Notes under the pieces: model-generated
What the model saw: the letters and a program-made list of their open reading frames with translations, nothing else
Told to the model about the DNA's origin: nothing
Databases searched by the model: none
Assembly (NCBI GenBank): GCA_947259105.1
Contig: CAMYKU010000021.1
Location: 1-52,668 of the forward strand
Length of the DNA: 52,668 nt
Source of the DNA: an uncultured Alphaproteobacteria bacterium
GTDB taxonomy: Bacteria > Pseudomonadota > Alphaproteobacteria > UBA8366 > JADFVY01
Reading direction: 5' to 3'
Made by a program: the position numbers and the translations under genes
Shown: piece by piece, positions 20,776 to 29,359 of the stretch
Layout: each line of letters begins with the position of its first letter
Numbering within the stretch: the first letter of the stretch is position 1

Positions 20776-21231
20776 CTACAGCGTGCCCTCGATGACGTAT
20801 TTGAGGGCACGCACCACCTGTTCCGGCGATTCCGCCGTGGCCAGCGCCGCCGCGTCGACCTCTTTCAGCGCATGGGTCAGCGCCGGGTCGTGCAGGGTCA
20901 CCACCGGCGTGCCCAGCGCCGCCGCGTACCCGGCGTCGAAGGCCGCGTTCCACTGCCGGTACTTGTCGCCGAAGCGAACCACCACGACATCCGACCGCTC
21001 GATCATCGTGCGCGTGCGGATAGCGTTGAGTTTGGCGCCCTTATGGTCCTTCCAGAAGGATTCGCTCTCCTCACCCAGGATGGCGACGCCGCAGTCGTCG
21101 CTGGATTGATGATCGGTGACCGGCGCCAGGAACTCGACCGGAAGGCCGGCCTCCCTGGCTCCCGCCTCGATCCGTTCGCGCCAGTCGGTATGGATTTCGC
21201 CCGACAGATAGACCGTGAGTTCCGGTTCCAA
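20776..21231 (-). CDS. YtoQ family protein
   Basis: A 151-residue cytoplasmic protein matching the YtoQ family in full: VYLSGEIHTDWRERI near the start, then FLAPVTDHQSSDDCG, DVVVVRFGDKYRQWNAAFDAG and a C-terminal helix. The fold resembles nucleoside 2-deoxyribosyltransferase-like Rossmann proteins, but YtoQ has no established activity. It starts at ATG 21231 and ends 3 bases from leuA, convergent to it. It is divergent from infA with a 224-base gap. The family is conserved but its role is unknown. Confidence 0.88.
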   Translation of the reverse strand: MEPELTVYLSGEIHTDWRERIEAGAREAGLPVEFLAPVTDHQSSDDCGVAILGEESESFWKDHKGAKLNAIRTRTMIERSDVVVVRFGDKYRQWNAAFDAGYAAALGTPVVTLHDPALTHALKEVDAAALATAESPEQVVRALKYVIEGTL

Positions 21232-21455
21232 ATCGCCCTCCTCAATAGATAGTCAGTTCCCGATGGAATTCGGGCGCGCACTATTCCGCACCACGACGGG
21301 AATTTCCAGCCCTTAGAACATTGTCCGTTTACGACGGCCGGTGCGGGCACGCGCGATGGGCCTTTCCCGGACCCGTGTTCGATGGTAACTAACGATACCC
21401 GGATCCGGAGCGCTTCCCCGCGGGCGGGAACCGGCCATCGCCAAAAGGAGGTTTC

Positions 21456-21674
21456 GTGGCCAAGGAAGACCTGATCGAACTTGACGGCACCATAAAGGAA
21501 CTGCTGCCAAATGCGACGTTCCGCGTGGAGCTGGACAACGGGCACGAGGTTCTGGCTCACACGTCGGGAAAGATGCGCAAGTTTCGGATCCGCGTTCTCG
21601 CCGGGGACCGGGTGACCGTTGAAATGACCCCATACGACCTGACCAAGGGCCGTATCATCTTCCGGTTCAAGTGA
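21456..21674 (+). CDS. infA: Translation initiation factor IF-1
   Basis: A 72-residue OB-fold protein that binds the ribosomal A site during initiation. The start is GTG at 21456, placed by the strong AAAAGGAGG ribosome site four bases upstream. The sequence matches IF-1 from end to end: [55 protein letters not shown]. Two small reading frames follow on the same strand. The 5-prime gap to ytoQ (21232-21455) must hold the promoter. Confidence 0.97.
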   Translation: MAKEDLIELDGTIKELLPNATFRVELDNGHEVLAHTSGKMRKFRIRVLAGDRVTVEMTPYDLTKGRIIFRFK

Positions 21675-21681
21675 TCGCACG

Positions 21682-21918
21682 ATGGCGCACCGAACACTTA
21701 TCCACCTGCTGGCGACGCTGATGGCCTGGACGGCCCGGCTGGCCCCCGCGGTGGCCGTCGCGTCGTTGCTGTTTGTTCTGGACGGGGGGCTGAGATGGCT
21801 GGGGCTCTTCGGCCTGCCCCTGCTGCTGCTGGCGCTCTGGGGCGGCAGCCTTCGATGTGGGCCGCGCGGCTGCGGCCTCGGCGGCGACCGGACGCCGGGC
21901 AACTGGCCGGCCCCGTAA
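21682..21918 (+). CDS. Small hypothetical membrane protein downstream of infA
   Basis: A 78-residue protein starting 7 bases after the infA stop. Residues about 7-56 form two hydrophobic helices (LIHLLATLMAWTARL and VASLLFVLDG...GLPLLLLALWGG). The C-terminus is Gly/Arg/Pro-rich with two cysteines (CGPRGCG). No clear ribosome site precedes the ATG, and the C-terminal composition resembles random GC-rich coding, so the gene could be spurious. Its position in a tight gap between infA and the aldolase gene favours it. I do not recognise a family. Confidence 0.4.
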   Translation: MAHRTLIHLLATLMAWTARLAPAVAVASLLFVLDGGLRWLGLFGLPLLLLALWGGSLRCGPRGCGLGGDRTPGNWPAP

Positions 21919-21941
21919 CGCACCGGCTTGTGGCGCCGGTC

Positions 21942-22586
21942 ATGGCCCCCCGATCCCATACCCAACTGCGTCGCGAACTGATCGACACCTGCCTTGCCAT
22001 GAACCGGCTTGGCATAAACCAGGGCAAGGCGGGCAATGCCAGCGTGCGCGTGCCGGAGGGGTTGCTGATCACGCCGAGCGGCCTGGCGTATGAGCGCATG
22101 AAACCGGCCGATATCTTCACCATCGACCCCGAGGGCCGCGCGCGCGGAACCGGCGCGCCGTCGTCCGAATGGCGATTCCATTTCGACATCATGAAGAGCC
22201 GCGAGGACGCCAATGCAGTGCTCCACGCCCATTCGCCGTTTTGCACGGCCCTGGCCTGTCTGGGCATGGATATCCCGGCCTTTCACTACATGGTGGCCGT
22301 GGCCGGCGGTGATTCGATCCGCTGTGCGCCATATGCGACCTTCGGTACCCAGGCGCTGTCGGACAACGCGTTGCGCGCGCTCGACGGAAGACGGGCCTGC
22401 CTGCTTGCAAACCACGGCATGATCTGTTTGGCCGGCGGACTCGATGCCGCTCTGAACCTTGCCGTCGAAGTCGAGACGCTGGCGCAGCAGTACTGGCGGG
22501 CGCTGCAGATCGGGACTCCCCGCATTCTGCCGCCGGATGAAATGCAAACGGTGCTCGAGAAATTCCGGACCTATGGAAAACGCTGA
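21942..22586 (+). CDS. Class II aldolase/adducin family protein (FucA/AraD-like)
   Basis: A 214-residue cytoplasmic zinc-dependent aldolase-family enzyme. Zinc ligands are visible as VLHAHSPF (two histidines) and the histidine of LLANHGMI; the nearby glutamate of SSEWRFHFDI is the usual catalytic acid. The GNASVRVPEGLLITPSG segment is the phosphate-binding loop region. Such proteins cleave fuculose-1-phosphate, act as epimerases or carry out other retro-aldol reactions; the substrate is not evident here. An ATG at 21942 is used, though a GTG at 21930 is possible. The gene is convergent with the response regulator 11 bases away. Confidence 0.85.
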   Translation: MAPRSHTQLRRELIDTCLAMNRLGINQGKAGNASVRVPEGLLITPSGLAYERMKPADIFTIDPEGRARGTGAPSSEWRFHFDIMKSREDANAVLHAHSPFCTALACLGMDIPAFHYMVAVAGGDSIRCAPYATFGTQALSDNALRALDGRRACLLANHGMICLAGGLDAALNLAVEVETLAQQYWRALQIGTPRILPPDEMQTVLEKFRTYGKR

Positions 22587-22597
22587 CGGATAAGGGG

Positions 22598-23248
22598 TCA
22601 GCCTATGCCGTTCGCCATCGCAAGTTTGACCGCCTGGGTGCGGTTGGACACGCCGATCTTGCGGTAAATCCGTCGCAAGTGCAGCTTGACGGTGACTTCC
22701 TCCACGCCAAGCTCTTGGCCGATCTGGCGGTTCGAGGTGCCCTCGACTAGCGCAGCCAGGACCTCCGTTTCGCGGCGCGAAAGACCCTTATCGGCGACGA
22801 AATCGTCCGCATTGCCGGACGCGACCGGCATGTTTTCGGTTCGGTGCGCGATATTCTCGTAGAGTTCGGCGGGAATGAATTTTTCGCCCACTTGCATGAG
22901 CTTGATGGCGTGGAAGAATGCCGGCGCCGACAGGCTCTTGGGCAGGAATCCGGCGGCACCGCGTGCCAGCACGCTGGACGCGACTTGCGCATCCTGCACC
23001 CCGGAGAAAATCGCACAGGGAATCTGGGGAAACCGGCCCCGGACCTTTACCAACCCCTCGATCCCGTCCATGCCTGGAAGGTCGTAGTCCAGCAGCACGA
23101 TCTCGACCGCGCCGTCCCGGTCCATCGCATCCATGGCGTCGGCCAGCGAAGCGGCCTGCAACACCTCGGCACCTGAATCGTTTTCTCTTACAAGTTGAGC
23201 CAGCGCGTCCACCAGCAACTGGTGGTCGTCCGCTATAAGTATCTTCAT
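22598..23248 (-). CDS. NarL/FixJ-type response regulator, orphan
   Basis: A 216-residue two-domain regulator. The receiver domain (about residues 1-120) shows the acidic pair DD at 7-8, the phosphoacceptor D54 (VLLDYDLPGM), and the conserved lysine of FLPKSLS. The C-terminal LuxR-type HTH (about residues 148-212) contains SRRETEVLAALVEGTSNRQIG and VKLHLRRIYRKIGVSNRTQA. The GAGGAAGG ribosome site precedes ATG 23248. No histidine kinase is adjacent, so it is an orphan. It is divergent from the RND efflux operon across an AT-rich gap, making that operon an obvious candidate target. Confidence 0.9.
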   Translation of the reverse strand: MKILIADDHQLLVDALAQLVRENDSGAEVLQAASLADAMDAMDRDGAVEIVLLDYDLPGMDGIEGLVKVRGRFPQIPCAIFSGVQDAQVASSVLARGAAGFLPKSLSAPAFFHAIKLMQVGEKFIPAELYENIAHRTENMPVASGNADDFVADKGLSRRETEVLAALVEGTSNRQIGQELGVEEVTVKLHLRRIYRKIGVSNRTQAVKLAMANGIG

Positions 23249-23602
23249 TCCTTCCTCGACGCTAAGCGTGTCAGTGTTTCCACCCAATATCGGCTTCTTC
23301 GTCCGTTGCCGGGTACTCTGACAGAATATTTTCGTTAAGCGCGATGGCACCATATAGCAATTCCAAAACCAATGGCAGACAATATACCACAGTATTTATC
23401 GATTTATTAATAAATGGATAACCCGAAGCCAATGGCGCAACGGCCGGTTCGGGAACCCTCCCGCCGGGCCCGACGCGACGCTTGGCCGCAGGCCGCACTT
23501 GGCCTTGAACAGGCTATGAACAACACCTAACTGCTGTGGTGGCCCCCTCCCGCCACGGCCGTCCGGCGCCGTTTTGATGCCATCGAATTACGGAGAATCA
23601 AG
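23249..23602. other. AT-rich intergenic region between response regulator and RND operon
   Basis: A 354-base gap. Bases 23320-23425 are far richer in A+T than the rest of the window and include the palindrome TTTATTAATAAA near 23402-23413 and a TATATT-like element on the minus strand. This is where promoters and operators of both divergent units are expected. A minus-strand reading frame ending at 23271 (about 38 residues from a GTG) is the only candidate gene; it has no clear support. The last 80 bases return to high G+C, with a GGAGAATC ribosome site before the GTG at 23603. Confidence 0.5.
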
Positions 23603-24574
23603 GTGCATCGAGCCGTCCTCGCTCTGATCATGTTCGTCCTTTCCGCAACACCGGCACTCGCCCAGGCCGAGTTCACCGTCGCGGTGCAGGACGTCGCCGA
23701 CCGCAAGGCTGTTTTCGGAACCGTCCAGAGCGTCGACGTGGTCGCCGCCCGGGCCCGCATTGGCGGCACGGTGCGCGGCTTGTCCGTCGATGAAGGATCT
23801 GCGGTGAGTTCCGGCCAGACCATTGCCACCGTCGAGGACCCGAAGCTGGGCCTGCAGCTGGTGGCCATCGATGCCCGTATCCGCTCGCTCGAGGCGCAAA
23901 AAAAGCTGGCGCGGGTGGAATACGACCGGCTCAGTAGCCTGCGCAAGTCGGGCACGATCAGCCAGGCAAGATTGGATGAATCGCAGACCAACCTCAACGT
24001 GGTCACCGGCAATCATGCCGCGCTGAGTGCCGAACGCGCGGTGGTGGCGGAAAGCCTGGCCGAGGGCGCGGTGCTGGCCCCGGGCGACGGCAGGGTCCTG
24101 CGTGTCGCGGTGACCGAGGGGTCGGTGATCCTGCCGGGCGAAGCCGTCGCATTCATTGCGGCGGAACGGTACGTCTTGCGCATCGAACTGCCGGAACGGC
24201 ACGCGCGGTTCATTGGCACCGGCGACGAAGTGCTGGTCGGCGCGCGCGGCCTCGCGGTGGACGCGGGAAGCAACGTCCGCACCGGGCGCATCACCCAGGT
24301 CTACCCGGAAATGAGCAACGGCCGGGTCATCGCCGACGTCGAGGTCGACGAACTGGGCGATTACTTCGTCGGCGAGCGCACCCGGGTCTATGTGGCGACC
24401 GGACTTCGCCGGGCGATCGTCATTCCACGGGATTTCCTGCACCAGCGGTACGGAGTCACCTACGCGATCGTCAAGGGCGAGGGCGAGATCATGGTGCAGC
24501 CGGGCCAGCATACCGGCGACGAGGTTGAAATCCTGGCCGGGCTCAAACCCGGTGATACTCTCCTGAAACCTTAG
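23603..24574 (+). CDS. RND efflux periplasmic adaptor (membrane fusion protein)
   Basis: Periplasmic adaptor linking an inner-membrane RND pump to an outer-membrane channel. The 323-residue protein has a signal peptide (about residues 1-22, ending TPALAQA). It is followed by a lipoyl half-domain (VAARARIGGTVRGLSVDEGS), a short alpha-helical hairpin (IRSLEAQKKLARVEYDRLSS), the second lipoyl half (EGAVLAPGDGRVLRVAVTEG) and a beta-barrel domain. No lipobox is present. The start is GTG. It is 16 bases upstream of the permease. No TolC-like gene is nearby, so the outer-membrane channel must be encoded elsewhere. It is on the short side for the family. Confidence 0.9.
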   Translation: MHRAVLALIMFVLSATPALAQAEFTVAVQDVADRKAVFGTVQSVDVVAARARIGGTVRGLSVDEGSAVSSGQTIATVEDPKLGLQLVAIDARIRSLEAQKKLARVEYDRLSSLRKSGTISQARLDESQTNLNVVTGNHAALSAERAVVAESLAEGAVLAPGDGRVLRVAVTEGSVILPGEAVAFIAAERYVLRIELPERHARFIGTGDEVLVGARGLAVDAGSNVRTGRITQVYPEMSNGRVIADVEVDELGDYFVGERTRVYVATGLRRAIVIPRDFLHQRYGVTYAIVKGEGEIMVQPGQHTGDEVEILAGLKPGDTLLKP

Positions 24575-24590
24575 CCTCGCGGATCGCACC

Positions 24591-27500
24591 ATGGACCTTG
24601 GGATATCAGGGCGGCTGACCCGATCGTCGATCTCTTCGCCGCTGACACCCCTGCTGCTGATCGCGGCGATCCTGGTCGGGTTGCTGGCGCTGACCATTCT
24701 TCCCCGCGAGGAAGAACCGCAGATCAGCGTTCCCATGGTCGACATCCTGGTATCGGCCGACGGATTGAAGGCCGAGGATGCGGTGGAGCTGGTCACCAAG
24801 CCGCTGGAGGATATCGTCAAGGGTATCGACGGCGTCGAGCACGTCTATTCGCAGTCGCTGGACGACCGTGTCGTGGTCACCGCCCGGTTCTTCGTCGGAA
24901 CCTCGGCCGACGCCGCCATTCTGCGCGTGCACGAGGAAATCCGCGCCAATCTCTCCAGCATTCCGCTTGGCATTCCGGAACCGTCGATCGTCGGGCGCGG
25001 CATCAATGACGTCGCGATCCTGACATTGACCCTGGCGCCGCGCGGAGACCTGGCGCCCGAGCTGGCCGTGCGCTGGGACGACAACGCACTCTACAACGTC
25101 GCCGAAGAGCTTCTGCATGAGCTGATCAAGGTCGAGGATGTCGGCCTCACCTACATCGCCGGCGGACGGCCGGACCAGATCCGCGTCGAGCCGGACCCTG
25201 AGAAACTGTCGCTCTACGGCGTCACGCTCAATCGGCTGGTCGAGAAGATCGCGAACGCCAACCGCTCCTTCGTGGTCGGCAGCATCCGCAAGGACAATTC
25301 AAACCTGCCCGTGGTCACGGGACAGACGCTCAGCGGCATCCCGGATATCGGGCTGCTGATGATCAACACGGTCGACGGACGGCCGGTATACGTCAAGGAC
25401 GTCGCCACTGTCGTCGTCGGCGCCGCGCCTGTGGAACACCGGGCCTGGCATATTGAGGCGCGCGACGACGGCGTCCTGCAATTCCTCCCGACCGTCACCC
25501 TGGCCGTCGCCAAACGCGAGGGCGCCAACGCGGTGGTTGTCGCGGAGCGGCTGCTGGAGCGGCTGGAGATCGTGCGGGACGATCTGATCCCCGGCGAGGT
25601 CGCCGTCCATATCACGCGAAACTATGGCGAGACGGCGCTGGAAAAGGCGGATGAACTGCTGCTGCATCTTGCCATCGCGACGGTCAGCATCGCCATCCTC
25701 ATCGCATTCTTCGTCGGCTGGCGCGAGAGCGGCGTGGTGCTGGTGATCATCCCGACCACGATCCTGCTGACCTTCTTCGCGTCGTGGCTGATGGACTACA
25801 CCATCAACCGCGTCAGCCTGTTTGCCCTGATCTTCTCGATCGGCATCCTGGTCGACGACGCGATCGTGGTGGTCGAGAACATCGTGCGGCACTGGCGCAT
25901 GAAGCCGGGCCGCGACACCGTGCAGACGGCGATCGAGGCCGTTGCCGAGGTCGGCAATCCGACCATCGTCGCGACCCTGACGGTGATTGCCGCGCTGTTG
26001 CCGATGATGTTCGTAACCGGCCTGATGGGCCCCTACATGGCGCCGATTCCGGCCAACGCCAGTTCAGCGATGCTGTTCAGCTTTTTCGTGGCGGTGATGA
26101 TCGCGCCCTGGCTGCTGTTGAAGATCGGCGGCGGCAAGCATGCCGCTGCGGGCGGCGGGGACGCGGCGCACGGCCATGGACATGACAGCCGCATGGGCCG
26201 GCTCTACCGCCGGGTTGCGGCGCCGGTCCTGAAGACCCGGGCACGGTCCTGGGCCTTCCTGCTGACGGTTGGCGTGGCGACCGTCGCGGTGACCGTCCTG
26301 TTCGCGACCCGCTCGGTGACGGTCAAGCTGCTGCCATTCGACAACAAGTCGGAGCTGCAGGTGGTGGTGGATCTGCCCGAAGGCTCCAGCCTCGAAGCGA
26401 CACAGCGGGTGCTGATCGCGGCGGCGCGCAAACTTGCCGGCCTGCCGGAACTCACGCACATCCAAGCGTACGCCGGAACCGCCGCGCCCTTCAACTTCAA
26501 TGGCCTTGTGCGGCATTATTATCTGCGCAGCCAGCCGGAGATGGGCGACCTGCAGCTCAACCTCCTGCCCAAGCACGAGCGCAAACGCGAGAGCCATGCA
26601 ATCGCGCTCGAAATCCGCGACAGGCTCGAGGATCTGGAGGCGCCGAAAGGGACATCCGTCAAGGTGGTGGAAGTGCCACCGGGCCCGCCGGTGCTGGCAA
26701 CACTGCTGGCGGAAATCTACGGACCGGACGCCGCCACGAGGCGCGCCTACACCGCCAAGGTCCGCCAGGCCTTCGAGTCGGTGGACTTCGTGGTCGATAC
26801 CGATGACAGCTTCGGCTGGCCGACGCCGCGGCTGCGTCTGGCGATCGACCAGGACAACCTGGAGTTTCACGGTGTCGAGGAAGAAGCGATCTACGATACC
26901 GTTGCCGCACTGTTCGGCGGCGTCAGCGTCGGCTATTCGCACCGTGGTGGCGGCGCCAATCCCGTTGAGATTGCGATCCGCCTGCCGAGATCCAGTCTCG
27001 GGCCCGGCGAACATCTGCTCAGCACGCCTGTCCCCGGACGCAAGGGCATCGTTGAACTGGGCGATGTCGTCGAGTGGCGATACGAGGAAACCTCGTTTCC
27101 CCTGTTTCGCCATAATGGCCGTTTCGTCGAGATGGTGACGGGCGAGCTGGCCGGCCGTTTCGAAGCCCCGATTTACGGTATGCTCGCGGTAGAGGATGCG
27201 CTCGCGGCAATGGACTGGGGCGAGGGCGGCCCGCCGGAGATCCGCTATCGAGGACAGCCGCAGGACGAGAGCCATGTTTCCCTGCTGTGGGATGGCGAGT
27301 GGGAGATCACCTGGACGACGTTCCGCGATATGGGCGGCGCCTTCATCGTCGCGCTCCTGGGCATCTATCTTCTGGTGGTCGGGCAATTCCGCAACTTCAA
27401 GCTGCCGCTGGTGATCCTGACGCCCGTGCCGCTGACCCTGATTGGCATCGTCATCGGGCACTGGCTGTTCCAGGCGCCATTCACCGCGACCTCGATGATC

Positions 27501-27815
27501 GGCTTCATCGCGCTGGCCGGGATCATCGTGCGCAACTCGATCCTCCTGGTCGACTTCATCCGCCAGGAGCGCGCCAAGGGCACGCCGTTGCGCCCGGCGT
27601 TGCTCGAGGCCGGCGCGATCCGCTTCCAGCCGATCTTCCTGACCGCGGCGGCAGCGATGATCGGCGCGGCCTTCATCCTGGCCGACCCGATCTTTCAGGG
27701 CCTGGCGATTTCGCTGGTGTTCGGCCTGGCCTCATCGACCGCGCTGACCCTGCTGGTGATCCCGGCGGTCTATGTCGTGTTCCGCGACGACGGCTCGGAA
27801 CTGCCGGAGAAATAG
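24591..27815 (+). CDS. RND efflux transporter permease subunit
   Basis: A 1074-residue proton-driven inner-membrane pump with the usual twelve-helix, two large periplasmic loop layout. Helix 4 carries the paired aspartates of the proton relay (FSIGILVDDAIVVVENIVRHW). A central cytoplasmic linker contains a His/Gly-rich stretch (GGGDAAHGHGHDSRMG, near residue 525), unusual for an AcrB-type pump and able in principle to bind metal. The C-terminal half repeats the fold (MIGFIALAGIIVRNSILLVD). Sequence features place it among the AcrB/hydrophobe-amphiphile type rather than clearly CusA type. Substrate is unknown. Confidence 0.92.
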   Translation: MDLGISGRLTRSSISSPLTPLLLIAAILVGLLALTILPREEEPQISVPMVDILVSADGLKAEDAVELVTKPLEDIVKGIDGVEHVYSQSLDDRVVVTARFFVGTSADAAILRVHEEIRANLSSIPLGIPEPSIVGRGINDVAILTLTLAPRGDLAPELAVRWDDNALYNVAEELLHELIKVEDVGLTYIAGGRPDQIRVEPDPEKLSLYGVTLNRLVEKIANANRSFVVGSIRKDNSNLPVVTGQTLSGIPDIGLLMINTVDGRPVYVKDVATVVVGAAPVEHRAWHIEARDDGVLQFLPTVTLAVAKREGANAVVVAERLLERLEIVRDDLIPGEVAVHITRNYGETALEKADELLLHLAIATVSIAILIAFFVGWRESGVVLVIIPTTILLTFFASWLMDYTINRVSLFALIFSIGILVDDAIVVVENIVRHWRMKPGRDTVQTAIEAVAEVGNPTIVATLTVIAALLPMMFVTGLMGPYMAPIPANASSAMLFSFFVAVMIAPWLLLKIGGGKHAAAGGGDAAHGHGHDSRMGRLYRRVAAPVLKTRARSWAFLLTVGVATVAVTVLFATRSVTVKLLPFDNKSELQVVVDLPEGSSLEATQRVLIAAARKLAGLPELTHIQAYAGTAAPFNFNGLVRHYYLRSQPEMGDLQLNLLPKHERKRESHAIALEIRDRLEDLEAPKGTSVKVVEVPPGPPVLATLLAEIYGPDAATRRAYTAKVRQAFESVDFVVDTDDSFGWPTPRLRLAIDQDNLEFHGVEEEAIYDTVAALFGGVSVGYSHRGGGANPVEIAIRLPRSSLGPGEHLLSTPVPGRKGIVELGDVVEWRYEETSFPLFRHNGRFVEMVTGELAGRFEAPIYGMLAVEDALAAMDWGEGGPPEIRYRGQPQDESHVSLLWDGEWEITWTTFRDMGGAFIVALLGIYLLVVGQFRNFKLPLVILTPVPLTLIGIVIGHWLFQAPFTATSMIGFIALAGIIVRNSILLVDFIRQERAKGTPLRPALLEAGAIRFQPIFLTAAAAMIGAAFILADPIFQGLAISLVFGLASSTALTLLVIPAVYVVFRDDGSELPEK

Positions 27816-27912
27816 AACCGTGGCGCGGTAACGCAACTCTGCGGCGCGATTCGGACGGCCGCTGGCGGCCCGGGATGTAATCCGTTACCCTGAACCCAGC
27901 AGGGAGAATGCC

Positions 27913-28392
27913 ATGCATATCGTGATCGAAGCGAGAGACTTCCGCAGACTTTCACCCGAGACCCAGCGCGAACTGATCCGGAAATTCGCCGATCCCAAGC
28001 TGTTGCAGTCGACGCGCAGGACGACGCGCACGGAAACCACCTGGAAACAGCCCGTCGATCTCGACAAGAACCTGGCGCTGCGGATGGTTCACGGGCTTTC
28101 CGACAATCACCGCGAGCGGCTGAAGATCTTTGCGAACAACAAGGGCCGGGCCCGCATGAAGGATTTGCTGGCGGTGACCGGCGACACCCACTGGCGCGCA
28201 CTGTCCCTGTTCGAAGGCGCGATGACACGGCGCCTGCGGCGCCTGATCGGCGACACGGAAAAGAAGGCGCATCTGATCGGCTGGGATTACGAATCGACGG
28301 TCTGGGACAAGGGCCACAAGGAAATCGAGGACGGCGTCTACTACGTCACGCCAAAGACCGCGAAGGCGTTGAGCGCCGTGCTGCTGGACTGA
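27913..28392 (+). CDS. Hypothetical charged cytoplasmic protein
   Basis: A 159-residue protein, MHIVIEARDFRRLSPETQRE..., with a GGGAGAATGCC ribosome site before ATG. It is rich in Arg, Lys, Thr and Asp and predicted mostly helical; there is no signal peptide or transmembrane segment. The segment DLDKNLALRMVHGLSDNHRERLK followed by KGRARMKDLLAVTGDTHWRALS could be a DNA- or protein-binding helical domain, but I recognise no family. It lies 97 bases after the RND permease on the same strand and is convergent with ubiV. It may be co-transcribed with the pump or independent. Confidence 0.65.
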   Translation: MHIVIEARDFRRLSPETQRELIRKFADPKLLQSTRRTTRTETTWKQPVDLDKNLALRMVHGLSDNHRERLKIFANNKGRARMKDLLAVTGDTHWRALSLFEGAMTRRLRRLIGDTEKKAHLIGWDYESTVWDKGHKEIEDGVYYVTPKTAKALSAVLLD

Positions 28393-28459
28393 TCCGCCGT
28401 CGCCGCGGCGCTGTCGGGCGCGGCTTTGGGTTTTGCAGAACACGCTCCGCTGACTGGTA

Positions 28460-29359
28460 TCAGGCGACCAGTTCCGCCCCGGGGCGGCCGTGATAATAGC
28501 CATTGGCGCGCGGCGCGAAGTCGGCGACCGCCTCGATGATCCGCCGCGCCCGCGCAAAGTCGGAGCGCCCGTCGAGCAGGTCGCGCCAGACATGGGCGAC
28601 CGCCTGCATGTCGGCATCGTGCGGCGACAGGCGGAACCGCCGGATGCCCATTTCCATCAGTTCCCCCGCTTCGGCGCTCAGGTCGAGCAGCGCGTGCGAG
28701 AGCGTCTGTATGCCGTTGACGGCGAGAAACGCCTGCCGGTCCAGGGTCGCCACCGGCATGCCGTTGGGGTCCTTGTCGCACACGTACCGGCACCCGTCCT
28801 TGTGCAGCCCGTGTGCGCGCGCGTGGTAACAGCGCGCCGACAGGGCCAGCGGCATGCGTCCGAAGACCTGGACCTCCAGCGCGACGCCGGCATCGGCGCG
28901 GCCAAGGGCGGCGATCGCCTCGCGCGGCAGTTCCGGCGGCAGGCAGACGCGGGCCGCGCCGCGCGACGCCAGCCACTGCAGCGTGCCTTCATTGTAGATG
29001 TTGACCAGGGGTCCGACCGCATGCGCCCGTCCCTCGAGCATGGGCAGCGCCGTGATATCGTTGATCTCGACCAGCCCCTCGGTCGATTCGACAAGGCTCC
29101 GGGTCGCCTCGACATCCTTGGCATCGGCGATCAGGCCGAGTGTCGACCAGACCACTTCGATCCCGGCGGCGGCCAGCGACCCGGCGGCTTCGGCCAGGGC
29201 CTCGGCCAGGAACGGCGTTCGTTTCGCGCAGACCACCTCACCGAGGTGGACGGTATCGACCGGCAGCCGCTCGGCGACCCGAGCATAAAACGCGGTAACC
29301 TGTTCCGCCGGCCAGTTGAACAGCAGCGGGCCGAGGGTCAGTTTCACATCCCCGCTCAT
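28460..29359 (-). CDS. ubiV: O2-independent ubiquinone biosynthesis protein UbiV (U32 family)
   Basis: With UbiU forms the complex that hydroxylates the ubiquinone ring without oxygen, using prephenate as hydroxyl donor. The 299-residue protein is a peptidase-U32-like TIM barrel; a 4Fe-4S cluster is expected on the cysteines of the SARCYHARAHGLHKDGCRYVC region (about residues 175-195) and one more upstream. Its start overlaps the ubiU stop by four bases (ATGA), so the two are translationally coupled. It is last in the ubiT-ubiU-ubiV operon, which identifies it firmly. Expression is likely from the FNR-controlled promoter upstream of ubiT. Confidence 0.93.
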   Translation of the reverse strand: MSGDVKLTLGPLLFNWPAEQVTAFYARVAERLPVDTVHLGEVVCAKRTPFLAEALAEAAGSLAAAGIEVVWSTLGLIADAKDVEATRSLVESTEGLVEINDITALPMLEGRAHAVGPLVNIYNEGTLQWLASRGAARVCLPPELPREAIAALGRADAGVALEVQVFGRMPLALSARCYHARAHGLHKDGCRYVCDKDPNGMPVATLDRQAFLAVNGIQTLSHALLDLSAEAGELMEMGIRRFRLSPHDADMQAVAHVWRDLLDGRSDFARARRIIEAVADFAPRANGYYHGRPGAELVA

